Source: Hoyosella rhizosphaerae (GTDB lineage: Bacteria; Actinomycetota; Actinomycetes; Mycobacteriales; Mycobacteriaceae). From it: a stretch of 64,000 nucleotides of DNA. The position numbers were made by a program, and so were the translations under genes. The stretch is from contig NZ_BMJH01000001.1 of assembly GCF_014643175.1 (NCBI RefSeq), positions 1,277,926-1,341,925 on the forward strand, written 5' to 3'. Positions 46,321 to 56,267 of the stretch are shown here, one piece after another; within the stretch, counting starts at the first letter, position 1; each line of letters begins with the position of its first letter. A model generated the notes under the pieces. It made no database searches. It worked only from the letters and a program-made list of their open reading frames with translations, and had not been told where the DNA came from.

Positions 46321-47448
46321 TTACGGGCGCATTCTCAACTCAGTGACAAGTTGATCCACGACAGCGAGCACTCCACCGTGTTGCGAAGCACGACGTTGTC
46401 GCTGGTAAGACGCTCCCATCTTTGGAATATCGGCAACGGCAGCTAATTCCTGGGCGCACCCCAAGGAGCGAGCAACTGGTGCTAGTCGCTCAAGCTCATC
46501 GTTGAGGTCGTCGGTGACGAGACGTTCGCGACATAAGTGGTCGACAATTATTTCTGCGTCAAGTCCGTATCTTGCAGCTCGCCACTTGTTTTCCTGAACG
46601 AGCCATGGGGGCATCGAGGGCAAAATCTCACCGGAGACTAGGCGCCGATCGAGATCAACTACGAGGCAGTGGATCAACGCAGTTATCGCGGAGAGTTCCC
46701 GAACAGTCGGTGTGCCGTCGCATACGCGCACTTCGATGGTCCCCAGTGATGGGTTCGGCCTAATGTCCCAGTGCAGTCCACCAACAGTGTTGATGATCCC
46801 AGTTTTTACCTGGTCACCAGCAAACCGCTCAAATTCGGCCCACGTATCGAACTGAAATGGCAGACCTGCCGTGGGAAGTTGTTGGAAGAGTAGTGCGCGC
46901 GAACTTGCGTAGCCCGTATCCTGGCCGTCCCACATCGGCGATGACCCCGACAGGGCAAGTAGATGTGGGTACTTCATCAGAAGCGCATTGATGATGGGGA
47001 AAACCTTGTCGGGATGTGAAACGCCGACGTGGACGTGCACTCCCCAGATCAACATTTGACGGCCCCAGTACTGGCTCCTGTTGATTATCTCGACGTAGTG
47101 GGGTTTGTCGGTGAGCATGTTGTCAGTCCACTGCGCGAATGGGTGCGTGCCCGCACTGAAGAAGTCGACACCCAACTGGTCGCTCACACGGTGGATGATG
47201 TTGAGGGTGTCCACGACCTCAGCGGTCGCCTGCCCGACGTCGTCGCAGATACCGGTGACGATCTCGACGGTGTTTCGGAGAAACTCTTTGTGGACGCGGG
47301 TCCCTGGCGTGATTCCGAATTCGTTAGTCAACGAGTCGAAGACTGAGTCGGCGGTGTTGGACAAGTCGCGACTTGTTCGGTTGACGAGCGCTAGTTCCCA
47401 TTCGACACCAAGTGTTGGTCGCGGCGAGCCAACAAAATCGATTTGCAC
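46321..47448 (-). CDS. Carboxylate-amine ligase of the YbdK / GCS2 family
   Basis: 375 aa, full length for the family. Recognised motifs: PTLGVEWELALVNRTS at residues 11-26 (GVEWEL is the family mark), HPFAQWTDN, GVHVHVGVSH (about 136-145), and the C-terminal GLDAEIIVDHLCRERLVTDDLNDEL. The family belongs to glutamate-cysteine ligase type 2 (ATP-grasp-like), and E. coli YbdK has weak glutamate-cysteine ligase activity. True substrate in this organism unknown; the M. tuberculosis homologue Rv0433 also neighbours sodC. It is preceded by a large palindrome, 12 bp upstream of the ATG. Confidence 0.92.
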   Translation of the reverse strand: MQIDFVGSPRPTLGVEWELALVNRTSRDLSNTADSVFDSLTNEFGITPGTRVHKEFLRNTVEIVTGICDDVGQATAEVVDTLNIIHRVSDQLGVDFFSAGTHPFAQWTDNMLTDKPHYVEIINRSQYWGRQMLIWGVHVHVGVSHPDKVFPIINALLMKYPHLLALSGSSPMWDGQDTGYASSRALLFQQLPTAGLPFQFDTWAEFERFAGDQVKTGIINTVGGLHWDIRPNPSLGTIEVRVCDGTPTVRELSAITALIHCLVVDLDRRLVSGEILPSMPPWLVQENKWRAARYGLDAEIIVDHLCRERLVTDDLNDELERLAPVARSLGCAQELAAVADIPKMGASYQRQRRASQHGGVLAVVDQLVTELRMRP

Positions 47449-47458
47449 TCCTAAATAG

Positions 47459-47504
47459 AACCACAGTGGCGCCGCACTCTGCAGAGTGCGGCGCCACTGT
47501 GGTT
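47459..47504. repeat. Perfect 46-nt palindrome between sodC and ybdK
   Basis: From 47459 to 47504 the two 23-base halves are exact reverse complements with no loop (centre at 47481/47482; arms begin aaccacagtggc). It lies after the sodC stop and 10 bp upstream of the ybdK start on the minus strand, so it could end sodC transcription, but no T-run follows it. Confidence 0.9.
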
Positions 47505-47527
47505 ATCTCAGATCTGTGTGCGGGTTA

Positions 47528-48298
47528 CTACCGTGTCTCGATTACACCGCATGCAATACGTGGCCCAGCATCGCCGGTTGCCAAAGTTTGCTCATCCGGA
47601 ACGGATCCACCGTCAGGGAGTACGTAACGGTCTGGGATGTTAGTGAAGTTGTCTGGTCCTTCATGGACGATGACCGAGGTGCCGTCACCGAGGAGCAGGT
47701 CGTCGATGGTGACGCGGTCGGTGAGCGTAACCAGTTCGCCCGTCCCGTCCTCCAAGATGTGCAGTGAGGTCAGGTCACCGCTCATACCGGTGCCACTGTG
47801 AGTTGCCCCTTCGAGCATCAGGTGGCCACCGGCAGAAAGGAAGTCGCCTGTTGACTCGCCGTCTGGCGCTTCACTGTCGGGTTCGCACACTCCAAATTCG
47901 TGGATGTGGAATCCTTTGAACCCGGGCGTTACGGTATCTGAGTCACCACGGATCTGAGCGCGAACCCGCAGGTAATCGCGTGTTTCCGTGAATGTGACGG
48001 TACCGATCTCTGAACCGTCCGCCAGCGCCAAGTTGGCTTGCAGGGTCCGGGCCGGACCATCCGTCGGCTCTTCATCGTGATCATCGTCGTGATCGTCATC
48101 GTATCCGGGAGGGGCAGGCTGGCCCGTCCACACGGGTGGTGCGGGTGGTTCTTCAGTCATGTCTGACGGTGCCTCAAATGGCGCTGCGCAACTGCTGAGT
48201 AAGACAGCACCCGCAGCGAAAACCCCGGCAACCGTGCCGGTTTTACGCCACGCAAAACCTTGACTTAGAACTGTTCGCCGTGCATGTGAGGCCATCAC
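47528..48298 (-). CDS. sodC: Periplasmic Cu-type superoxide dismutase lipoprotein (SodC)
   Basis: 256 aa. N-terminal signal with lipobox LLSSCAAP (Cys near residue 37), so it is a lipoprotein outside the membrane. A Pro-rich linker with DDDHDDDHDEE (about residues 67-77) precedes the SOD domain. Cu ligands are visible in GFHIHEFG and SVIVHEGPD, with the bridging His in SAGGHLML. The usual zinc His before GDL (H-x-GDL) is absent: here the residues are TGMSGDL. As I recall, M. tuberculosis SodC is likewise a functional copper enzyme lacking zinc. Start GTG or ATG at 48298/48295, with AAGGAG upstream. Neighbours match Rv0431-Rv0433. Confidence 0.92.
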   Translation of the reverse strand: MMASHARRTVLSQGFAWRKTGTVAGVFAAGAVLLSSCAAPFEAPSDMTEEPPAPPVWTGQPAPPGYDDDHDDDHDEEPTDGPARTLQANLALADGSEIGTVTFTETRDYLRVRAQIRGDSDTVTPGFKGFHIHEFGVCEPDSEAPDGESTGDFLSAGGHLMLEGATHSGTGMSGDLTSLHILEDGTGELVTLTDRVTIDDLLLGDGTSVIVHEGPDNFTNIPDRYVLPDGGSVPDEQTLATGDAGPRIACGVIETR

Positions 48299-48396
48299 TA
48301 AAGCTCCTTAAGAGAAAGCTCGACGTGAATCGAACTCGATCAACGCAGATGTCAGCATATCGGTGCGCATTTCGGCGTCGCACACCGGTCCGTGAA

Positions 48397-48975
48397 CTAC
48401 CCGGTGAGAACCACTACCACTCCAGCCGAATGCCCTGACAGGCCCACCGGTCGGGGCGCTACCTGTGCACCGAGGTTGGCTGCGACTCGTTCAGCAACCT
48501 GGCGTTCTGCGTCGTTGGAGTAGAACACGGTTGTCGCCGACAGCGCGCTCGCGCTGTAGTTGCCTACCTCACCGACTTGCCAGCCGGATCCGCGAAGGTT
48601 GTCTGCGGTACGGCCTGCAAGACCTGAAACCGTGCTGTTGTTCAGAACGTGAACTTGCACAGCAGGAGCAGGGGGCGGCGCTAGTACCGAAGTGGTTTCG
48701 GAATCTGATTCGTCCTCTTCGGTTTCGTCGTCGGCATCCGCGTCGTCAGCGTCGTCAGCATCATCGTCGGAGTCATGGTCGTCATCATCAGAGGCAGGCG
48801 CAATGGCAGTCGTCGTCGCAGTTACCGCACTGTCCGACGCGGTTGCGTCTGCACTAGTACCGGAATCACGCAACACGAGCGCGCCAATAACGAAGAACAC
48901 CACTGCCGCCGATAGCAACATGAACGCAAAGGACCGCAGTGGCAAAGAGTTTGATCCGGGTTGTGGGCTATTCAT
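48397..48975 (-). CDS. Membrane-anchored LytR C-terminal domain protein
   Basis: 192 aa. One N-terminal transmembrane helix (FMLLSAAVVFFVIGALVL, about residues 18-35). A long acidic extracytoplasmic linker follows (residues about 57-90, runs of Asp with His and Glu), then the LytR_C domain (VQVHVLNNSTVSGLAGRTADNLRGSGW and ATTVFYSNDAERQVAERVAANLGA). LytR_C domains occur in actinobacterial cell-wall proteins of unproven function. The locus matches Rv0431. It follows DUF3263 by 14 bp. Acidic linkers here and in SodC next door are similar in composition. Confidence 0.88.
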   Translation of the reverse strand: MNSPQPGSNSLPLRSFAFMLLSAAVVFFVIGALVLRDSGTSADATASDSAVTATTTAIAPASDDDDHDSDDDADDADDADADDETEEDESDSETTSVLAPPPAPAVQVHVLNNSTVSGLAGRTADNLRGSGWQVGEVGNYSASALSATTVFYSNDAERQVAERVAANLGAQVAPRPVGLSGHSAGVVVVLTG

Positions 48976-48989
48976 ATGGGTTCTCCCCG

Positions 48990-49340
48990 CTACGTTGTTG
49001 TCATACCAAGACGGCGTGCCGTACGCGCCTTCTGCCTACCTGCACGCAAACGTCGCAGACGCTTGACCAACATCGGATCGGCCTTGAGCGCTTCCGGGCG
49101 ATCGATGAGTGCATTGAGTAACTGGTAGTAGCGGGTTGCGGAGAGGCCAAACATGTTTTTGATGGCCTCTTCTTTCGCGCCCGCGTACTTCCACCACTGC
49201 CGTTCAAAGCCGAGCACGTCAAGTTCGCGTTGAGTCAGCCCGTCGATAGCGCTAGCTTCCGACGCGGCTTCGCCGTGGGCCTGGCTGGTCGCACGGCCCG
49301 AAATTAAAGGCTGCTCGTTCTGCGCTGCGGCGCTGTCCAT
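48990..49340 (-). CDS. DUF3263 family helix-turn-helix-like protein
   Basis: 116 aa. DUF3263 domain from about residue 33: LTQRELDVLGFERQWWKYAGAKEEAIKNMFGLSATRYYQLLNALIDRPEALKADPMLVKRLRRLRAGRQKARTARR (in pieces: GLTQRELDVLGFERQWW, AIKNMFGLSATRYYQLLN, DPMLVKRLRRLR). The GLSATRYYQLLN part looks like a recognition helix and the Arg-rich tail could bind nucleic acid. The family is restricted to actinobacteria and lies upstream of LytR_C as Rv0430 does. Function unknown. The first 30 residues are Ala/Gln-rich and variable. Confidence 0.9.
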   Translation of the reverse strand: MDSAAAQNEQPLISGRATSQAHGEAASEASAIDGLTQRELDVLGFERQWWKYAGAKEEAIKNMFGLSATRYYQLLNALIDRPEALKADPMLVKRLRRLRAGRQKARTARRLGMTTT

Positions 49341-49595
49341 CTCGCTCCTCGCCTGACCACTTGAACCATCCCGCGTCCATGCTGCCCGTTGGTTACATGG
49401 TGCCCGCCTAGTCCACGGTGCCGATTAACTGCATAAACAGAGGCGTTGCGTCATCGGGCGCTAATGGATCGTGGTCTACGTGCATGTCTGTATAAAGCAC
49501 ATTCAACCACCCGTATCAGTCAGTTTTCCGCTACGCGGTGCGGCGAGTCTAAGGTTGTCGTGCTTTCGCAACTTCGCGTTGTCGGATCAACTTAG

Positions 49596-49601
49596 TACTC
49601 T
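49596..49601 (+). promoter_or_regulatory. Candidate -10 box for a leaderless def transcript
   Basis: TACTCT (TAnnnT pattern) ends eight bases before the def ATG, and no Shine-Dalgarno sequence is present between it and the ATG. If used, transcription would start on the ATG itself. Leaderless starts are common in actinobacteria. Inference only. Confidence 0.4.
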
Positions 49602-49609
49602 TTACATCC

Positions 49610-50200
49610 ATGGCCATCCATCCGATCCGCGTAGTCGGTGACCCAGTACTCCATGCGCCCACCCGCATCGTCGAGCAACCACCGCAGGATCTCGCGGAGC
49701 TCGTGCAAGACATGTTTGACACCATGGACGCAGCGAACGGCGTCGGGCTTGCCGCTAATCAGATTGGCATCGACCTACGGCTGTTTGTCTACGACTGCCC
49801 GCGGGAAGATGAGAACGGAAAACATGAACGGCAGCGTGGCGTCGTGATCAACCCGGTTCTCGAAACTTCTGAGATACCTGAAACGATGCCCGACCCTGAC
49901 GATGATTTAGAGGGCTGCCTGTCAGTTCCCGGCGAGCACTTCCCTACAGGGCGCGCGGACTGGGCCCGCGTGACTGGCGTCGATGTAGAAGGCAACCCCG
50001 TTGATATTTCGGGTACCGGTTTGTTCGCCCGCTGCTTGCAGCACGAAGTGGGGCATCTCGACGGGTACCTTTACGTGGACAGGTTGATCGGTCGCAATGC
50101 TCGTGCGGCACGCAAAACTATCAAGAAAAACGGTTGGGGCGTCCCGGGGCTTTCCTGGGTTCCCGGAGAAGTTCCAGACCCATTTGGCCACGACGACTGA
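49610..50200 (+). CDS. def: Peptide deformylase
   Basis: 196 aa. It removes the N-formyl group from new proteins. The three family motifs are visible: [10 protein letters not shown] (motif 1, residues 44-53), GCLSVPG (motif 2, Cys metal ligand, about 103-109) and [11 protein letters not shown] (motif 3, HExxH, about 143-153). Motif 3 usually reads HEVDHLDG; here the Asp is Gly, while the metal-binding HExxH frame is kept. It is divergent from DUF3263 and 12 bp upstream of xth. M. tuberculosis has an acetyltransferase gene (Rv0428c) between def and xthA that is missing here. Confidence 0.95.
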   Translation: MAIHPIRVVGDPVLHAPTRIVEQPPQDLAELVQDMFDTMDAANGVGLAANQIGIDLRLFVYDCPREDENGKHERQRGVVINPVLETSEIPETMPDPDDDLEGCLSVPGEHFPTGRADWARVTGVDVEGNPVDISGTGLFARCLQHEVGHLDGYLYVDRLIGRNARAARKTIKKNGWGVPGLSWVPGEVPDPFGHDD

Positions 50201-50212
50201 CAGGTATTTTCT

Positions 50213-51016
50213 GTGTCTGACACACTTCGCTTTGCCACATGGAACGTCAACTCTGCCCGCGCCCGCGTTGATCGAATTTGTGCGTGGCTTGAGAAGTCCA
50301 ACACTGATGTGCTGGCGATTCAGGAAACGAAATGTAAAGACAACCAGTTTCCGGCAGATAGGTTCACTGACCTCGGTTTTGAAGTCGCACATCTTGGGGC
50401 GAACCAATGGAACGGCGTGGCGTTGCTGTCGCGAGTTGGCATCGACGACGTTCAGCGTGGGTTTCCTGGTCAGCCGGAGTGGAGCAAAACAGAGTCGGTG
50501 GAGCCGCGGGCGATTGGCGCGACGTGTGCGGGTGTCACATTCTGGAGCCTGTACGTTCCCAACGGCCGGACTTTAGATGACCCGCATTACGCCTACAAGC
50601 TTGAGTGGCTTGATGAATTGGCAAATAACGCACAGCAGTGGCTCGAGTCCGATCCTGAGGCGAAAATTGCGCTGACCGGCGACTGGAACATTGCGCCACT
50701 GGACGAAGATGTGTGGGATATCGAGGTATTTAGGGATGCCACCCACGTGTCCGAACCTGAGCGGCGAGCATACGAAAGGTTCCTCGACGCCGGGTACAAA
50801 GATGTTGTTCGCCCGTTTACCCCCGGCCCCGGCGTCTACACCTACTGGGACTACACGCAACTGCGATTTCCGCGACGCGAAGGCATGCGCATCGATCATA
50901 TTCTGACTACTCCGGCGCTGGCTGACTGCATTGCCGATGCTCACATTGATCGCGACGAGCGAAAAGGTAAGGGTGCAAGCGACCATGCTCCGGTAGTGGT
51001 CGACATCAAGAAGTAG
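50213..51016 (+). CDS. xth: Exodeoxyribonuclease III / AP endonuclease
   Basis: 267 aa from the GTG at 50213. Class II AP endonuclease that cleaves abasic sites in base-excision repair. Conserved motifs: TWNVNSARARV, LAIQETKCKDNQFP (metal-binding Glu), GVALLSRVG, LTGDWNIAPLDEDVWD (Asp and Asn ligands), YTYWDYTQLRFPRREGMRIDHIL and SDHAPVVVDI at the end (catalytic Asp-His). Length and motif order are normal for the XthA family. It follows def by 12 bp. Confidence 0.95.
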   Translation: MSDTLRFATWNVNSARARVDRICAWLEKSNTDVLAIQETKCKDNQFPADRFTDLGFEVAHLGANQWNGVALLSRVGIDDVQRGFPGQPEWSKTESVEPRAIGATCAGVTFWSLYVPNGRTLDDPHYAYKLEWLDELANNAQQWLESDPEAKIALTGDWNIAPLDEDVWDIEVFRDATHVSEPERRAYERFLDAGYKDVVRPFTPGPGVYTYWDYTQLRFPRREGMRIDHILTTPALADCIADAHIDRDERKGKGASDHAPVVVDIKK

Positions 51017-51033
51017 GTTGAGCGCCCCTAGAC

Positions 51034-51069
51034 GCCGACACACTTAGTGCGGCCGACAAACTTAGTGCG
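51034..51069. repeat. 18-bp tandem repeat at the xth/membrane-gene boundary
   Basis: gccgacacacttagtgcg (51034-51051) is repeated as gccgacaaacttagtgcg (51052-51069), one mismatch. A second pair, gagcgcccct at 51020-51029 and 51071-51080, flanks it. The second copy overlaps the end of the minus-strand gene at 51062. Confidence 0.8.
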
Positions 51070-51460
51070 TGAGCGCCCCTGCCACTGGGCCGCCTACGCA
51101 CAGCGCTGTCGCACCAGCCATGGCGCCGACAAGTCGCACCCATCGGTGTCGCCGTGGGACTCGGGCGAGCAAGTCCATCGCCGCGCTTGCTGCGACGCCG
51201 AAGACTATTCCGCTCAGCAGCACAGTTGTGGTGACGCTACGAAACTGTTCTGTGCCGTTGAAGATCCAGTTGGCGAGATAGGCCACACTGAGCCCGATTC
51301 CCACAAATGGGATAGCTGCTTTCTGCAGTTCGTTAAACGCGGTTCCCCTTGCGTGTTGCTGAACCTTGCGCACTGAGGCGTCCAACCGTAGTGCGAGCGC
51401 AGTGTTCACGGCGATCAAAGTGATGGCGACCGCCCATAGAATCGCCATGAATGCGTGCAT
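51062..51460 (-). CDS. Small four-helix membrane protein
   Basis: 132 aa. Hydrophobic segments near residues 4-23 (FMAILWAVAITLIAVNTALAL), 49-67 (AIPFVGIGLSVAYLANWI), 77-95 (TTTVLLSGIVFGVAASAA) and 110-128 (LVGAMAGATALCVGGPVAG). A charged loop (RLDASVRKVQQHARGT) separates helices 1 and 2. Family not recognised. It has AAGGA nine bases before the ATG. It lies between xth and plsC on the opposite strand, so it is probably expressed alone. Confidence 0.75.
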   Translation of the reverse strand: MHAFMAILWAVAITLIAVNTALALRLDASVRKVQQHARGTAFNELQKAAIPFVGIGLSVAYLANWIFNGTEQFRSVTTTVLLSGIVFGVAASAAMDLLARVPRRHRWVRLVGAMAGATALCVGGPVAGALTH

Positions 51461-51616
51461 TGCTCGTCGTCCTTCCGACGCTCAGTGTGGCGTGTGTAGC
51501 CGTTCCCTGCCCCAAAACCACGAGTTGTATGAGACACATGTAACACTTACATTGCATTCGGGGCGCGCCCCGACAACAGTAGATACAACATCCTTGGAAC
51601 GAGCAAGAGAGGCACG

Positions 51617-52339
51617 ATGATGCCAGATACCCCAGACACCGTCGAAGTCAACCAGGACTTCACACACAAAAAGGGTTTGTACTGGTTCCTCAAATATATC
51701 CTGCTCGGCCCACTTGTCACGGTCTATAACAGGCCACACTTCGACGGCATCAACAACATTCCGTCTGACGGCCCCGCCATTCTGGCCGGAAACCACCTCT
51801 CCATGGCCGACTGGATTTTCACTCCACTCGGTTCCCCACGCAGAATCGCATACCTCGCCAAGAGTGAGTACTTCACCGGAACCGGACTCAACGGCACGTT
51901 TCAGCGAACATTCTTCGCCCAAACTGGGCAAGTTCCCATCGACCGCACATCGGCAAACGCGGCCGAAAATGCAATAAGCACCGCCAAGCGACTGCTCAAC
52001 GAAGGTCGACTAGTAGGCCTTTACCCGGAAGGCACCAGGTCACCCGATGCTCGCCTATACCGCGGCAAAACCGGCGTCGCCCGAATAGCACTGCACACCG
52101 GCACACCGATCATCCCTGTCGGTGTTGTTGGCACCGACAAAGTGTGTCGGCCGGGAAAGAAGGAATGGCGCCGACACCGCGTCACTGTCAAGTTCGGCGA
52201 GCCCATCGACCCAGCTGACTTTGGGCGCAGCGGAGACGCCGATGCTGAACGCGCCCTCACTGACCACCTGATGCAGCAAATCCAGGCGCTCACCGGGCAG
52301 CAATACGTTGATGAATACGCGCCGCGCCACAAACGCTAA
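51617..52339 (+). CDS. plsC: 1-acyl-sn-glycerol-3-phosphate acyltransferase
   Basis: 240 aa. PlsC-type acyltransferase that makes phosphatidic acid from lysophosphatidic acid. The HX4D motif is in AGNHLSMADWI (about residues 54-64), and the glycerophosphate site is in GLYPEGTRSPD (about 134-144) with RGKTGVARIAL and IIPVGVVGT. One hydrophobic stretch near residues 20-35 holds it at the membrane. Starts at the first of two adjacent ATG codons. Its end overlaps the convergent GNAT gene by 4 bp. Confidence 0.94.
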   Translation: MMPDTPDTVEVNQDFTHKKGLYWFLKYILLGPLVTVYNRPHFDGINNIPSDGPAILAGNHLSMADWIFTPLGSPRRIAYLAKSEYFTGTGLNGTFQRTFFAQTGQVPIDRTSANAAENAISTAKRLLNEGRLVGLYPEGTRSPDARLYRGKTGVARIALHTGTPIIPVGVVGTDKVCRPGKKEWRRHRVTVKFGEPIDPADFGRSGDADAERALTDHLMQQIQALTGQQYVDEYAPRHKR

Positions 52340-52635
52340 GAGGCAACCAAATCCTGATACTCCGGAAACCGCTTCAAAAAGCCCTGAACATACGTGCACA
52401 CTGGCCGAAACTGCTGCTGGCGCACTCGCATTCCGTCGAGCACTCCCCGCACTAAGGCCCGTGCAATTCCTTGGCGGCTGTATTCCTCGTCGATAATCGT
52501 GTGCAACAGGGTGATGGTGCCGTCGTCGGCAATTTCGTACCCTTCAAGGCCCGCGAATTCACCGTTGACCCACACTTCGTACCGGGACCTCGACTGGTTA
52601 TCGAACACCTCGATTGAGCGTTCCTCATCAGCCAT
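52336..52635 (-). CDS. GNAT-like N-acetyltransferase (YjdJ type)
   Basis: 99 aa from the ATG at 52635 (MADEERSIEVFDN). It is a compact GNAT-like domain: YEVWVNGEFAGLEGYEI, TLLHTIIDEEYSRQGIARALVRGVLDGM (acetyl-CoA loop, RQGIA) and VCTYVQGFLKRFPEYQDLV, typical of the YjdJ/GNAT_like (PF14542) family. Substrate unknown. It faces plsC and shares 4 bp with its end. The thiC riboswitch lies just upstream on the other strand. Confidence 0.87.
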   Translation of the reverse strand: MADEERSIEVFDNQSRSRYEVWVNGEFAGLEGYEIADDGTITLLHTIIDEEYSRQGIARALVRGVLDGMRVRQQQFRPVCTYVQGFLKRFPEYQDLVAS

Positions 52636-52668
52636 AATCGACCTCCCGTACACCGTCGCGGATCATGA

Positions 52669-52691
52669 GTGAATATCTTCAGTGTATTCAC
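52669..52691. promoter_or_regulatory. Inverted repeat upstream of the thiC riboswitch
   Basis: gtgaata (52669-52675) and tattcac (52685-52691) are perfect complements with nine bases between, a possible operator or short-arm site between the GNAT start and the thiC promoter. A TAGGGT at 52705-52710 could serve as -10 for the riboswitch transcript. Weak. Confidence 0.4.
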
Positions 52692-52732
52692 AAGCCCAAT
52701 CCGCTAGGGTGGGGGCCACTACGAACAATCTT

Positions 52733-54486
<1,754 letters not shown>

Positions 54487-54487
<1 letters not shown>

Positions 54488-55329
54488 TGGATTGGTTGCT
54501 CCCTCCCCCACCAGCCGGAGAGACGCCGCAACGGGTTCTCACCATTGCGGGCTCTGACTCTGGTGGGGGCGCGGGAATCCAAGCGGACTTACGCACGTTT
54601 GCGCTGTGTGGGGTGCACGGCTGCGTAGCGGTCACAGCTGTGACGGTGCAGAACTCCGTTGGGGTGACTGGGGTGCATGAAATTCCCCCGGACACCGTCG
54701 CGGCACAGATACATTCCGTCACTTCGGATATTGGCGTCAAAGCCGCAAAAACAGGGATGCTGTCGTCAGCGCCCATCATCGAAGCCGTAGTTGACGCATG
54801 TGAGGCACTCGGGATTGGTGCATCAATTCCGCTTGTCGTCGATCCCGTGGCCGCCTCCATGCACGGTGATCCCCTGCTGCGGGCTGATGCCCTCGATGCT
54901 GTGCGCAACAGGTTGATACCGCGGGCGACCGTCGTGACGCCCAACCTAGACGAGGTACGCCTCATCACCGGAATCGACGTCACCGACAACCAAAGTCAGC
55001 AAGCGGCAGCTGAAGCGCTATTGAACATGGGGGCGACGTGGGCGCTCGTAAAAGGTGGACACATGCGCTCTTCCCTTGAGAGCCGCGATTTGCTCACCAA
55101 CGGGCAGGAAAACTTCGAGTTCACCGCGAAACGTGTCGACACCACGCACGACCACGGCGGCGGGGACACTCTCGCGGCGGCAATTACCAGTGCGCTGGCC
55201 CACGACTACGCAATGCCTGACGCGGTCGCTTTCGCTAAAACCTGGGTGACGCAGTGCTTAACCGCGGCATACCCGCTGGGCGCAGGCCACGGCCCGGTAT
55301 CTCCGTTGTGGCGGCTGAATGCTCACTGA
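54487..55329 (+). CDS. thiD: HMP / HMP-phosphate kinase ThiD
   Basis: 280 aa. It phosphorylates HMP-P to HMP-PP. Ribokinase-fold motifs: TIAGSDSGGGAGIQADLRTF (residues about 21-40), AVTAVTVQNSVGVTGVHE, PLVVDPVAASMHGDPLL (the DP-x3 motif of the family) and TTHDHGGGDTLAAAITSALAH, the phosphate-binding anion hole with catalytic Asp. The ATG shares its A with the thiC stop, so it is translated with thiC under the riboswitch at 52733. Ends 26 bp before the convergent cyclase gene. Confidence 0.95.
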
Positions 55330-55355
55330 CGGGCTGTGTCGATCAGATTTGACGG

Positions 55356-56216
55356 TCAGTCAGATTTGATGCGCTTGATCGCAAAGATACGTACGTCGCT
55401 GGGAACGCCAGACATTTTCTGCTTAAAGAATCGACGGTGTGGTCGTGCAAAAACCCCGCGACGCTTAAGTTCTTCTTCGCCCAACACCTCGAGTGCGTGC
55501 CCCGACATCATGAGGTTTCCGCTGCCCCCTGCCTCCATGACGCGAGCTGCCACATTGACATCGACGCCGAGCCAGTCGTCGCCGATCGGGCGTGGTGAAC
55601 CAGTGTGGATTCCGACACGCATGTAGGGCCGGTACCCGCCTATCTCGACCCGTTTGAGTTTGGTTCGTGCGTCGATCATTGCGTCAAGAGCTAAACACGG
55701 TGCCGGGAACACCGCCATAATTCCGTCACCCATCCGTTTCACCACAGTTCCACGGTGGTCAGTGATGGCAGTTTCAACAGTTTGGGCCACCAGGCGCAAC
55801 AGTGTGAGTGTCGCATCGTCGCCCACTTCAAGAGCCCAGGCCGAGAAGCCGACGAGGTCCGTGAAGACAATGGTGACCTCACGTTCGCCCCGTCCGCGAC
55901 CACATTTCTCAAGGATTGACTGCCACACTTGGAGCCCGCCGAGGCTGACCTCTCGTGTCGCCCCGGGGGCGGGATCGAAAAACCTGTCGGCAACGCGTGC
56001 GATGCGAGCAGGTCCGCCCTTGCCTGCGGTGGACAGCGGATCACCAAACCCTGGGTCGCCCGGAAGGACTTTTCGTATGCGCCGGGTCATCGACACCAAT
56101 GTTGGGTGTTGGTCAGTCTTGTGAAGCCATTCAACAATGCGTTGTCCCGCGACGGGTACGGCCTCGAGATCAGGTTCACCCGGTTTTGCGTCAGGTCCTG
56201 GTGAATTGTCTGGCAC
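55356..56216 (-). CDS. Class III adenylate/guanylate cyclase
   Basis: 286 aa from a GTG at 56216 (AGGTGG six bases upstream); a longer frame to 56294 runs through a hairpin and is not likely coding. The C-terminal cyclase domain (about residues 110-270) has metal Asp in TIVFTDLVGFSAWA, GTVVKRMGDGIMAVFP (second metal Asp, substrate Lys in VKRMGDG), and DVNVAARVMEAG with Asn and Arg. All core catalytic residues are present, so it should make cAMP (or cGMP). The N-terminal part resembles the auto-inhibitory domain of mycobacterial cyclases. Expressed apart from thiC/thiD. Confidence 0.88.
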   Translation of the reverse strand: MPDNSPGPDAKPGEPDLEAVPVAGQRIVEWLHKTDQHPTLVSMTRRIRKVLPGDPGFGDPLSTAGKGGPARIARVADRFFDPAPGATREVSLGGLQVWQSILEKCGRGRGEREVTIVFTDLVGFSAWALEVGDDATLTLLRLVAQTVETAITDHRGTVVKRMGDGIMAVFPAPCLALDAMIDARTKLKRVEIGGYRPYMRVGIHTGSPRPIGDDWLGVDVNVAARVMEAGGSGNLMMSGHALEVLGEEELKRRGVFARPHRRFFKQKMSGVPSDVRIFAIKRIKSD

Positions 56217-56267
56217 AAAAACCACCTTACGTGATGACTTGCTTCTGATTTCGTATCTTCGACGCCA

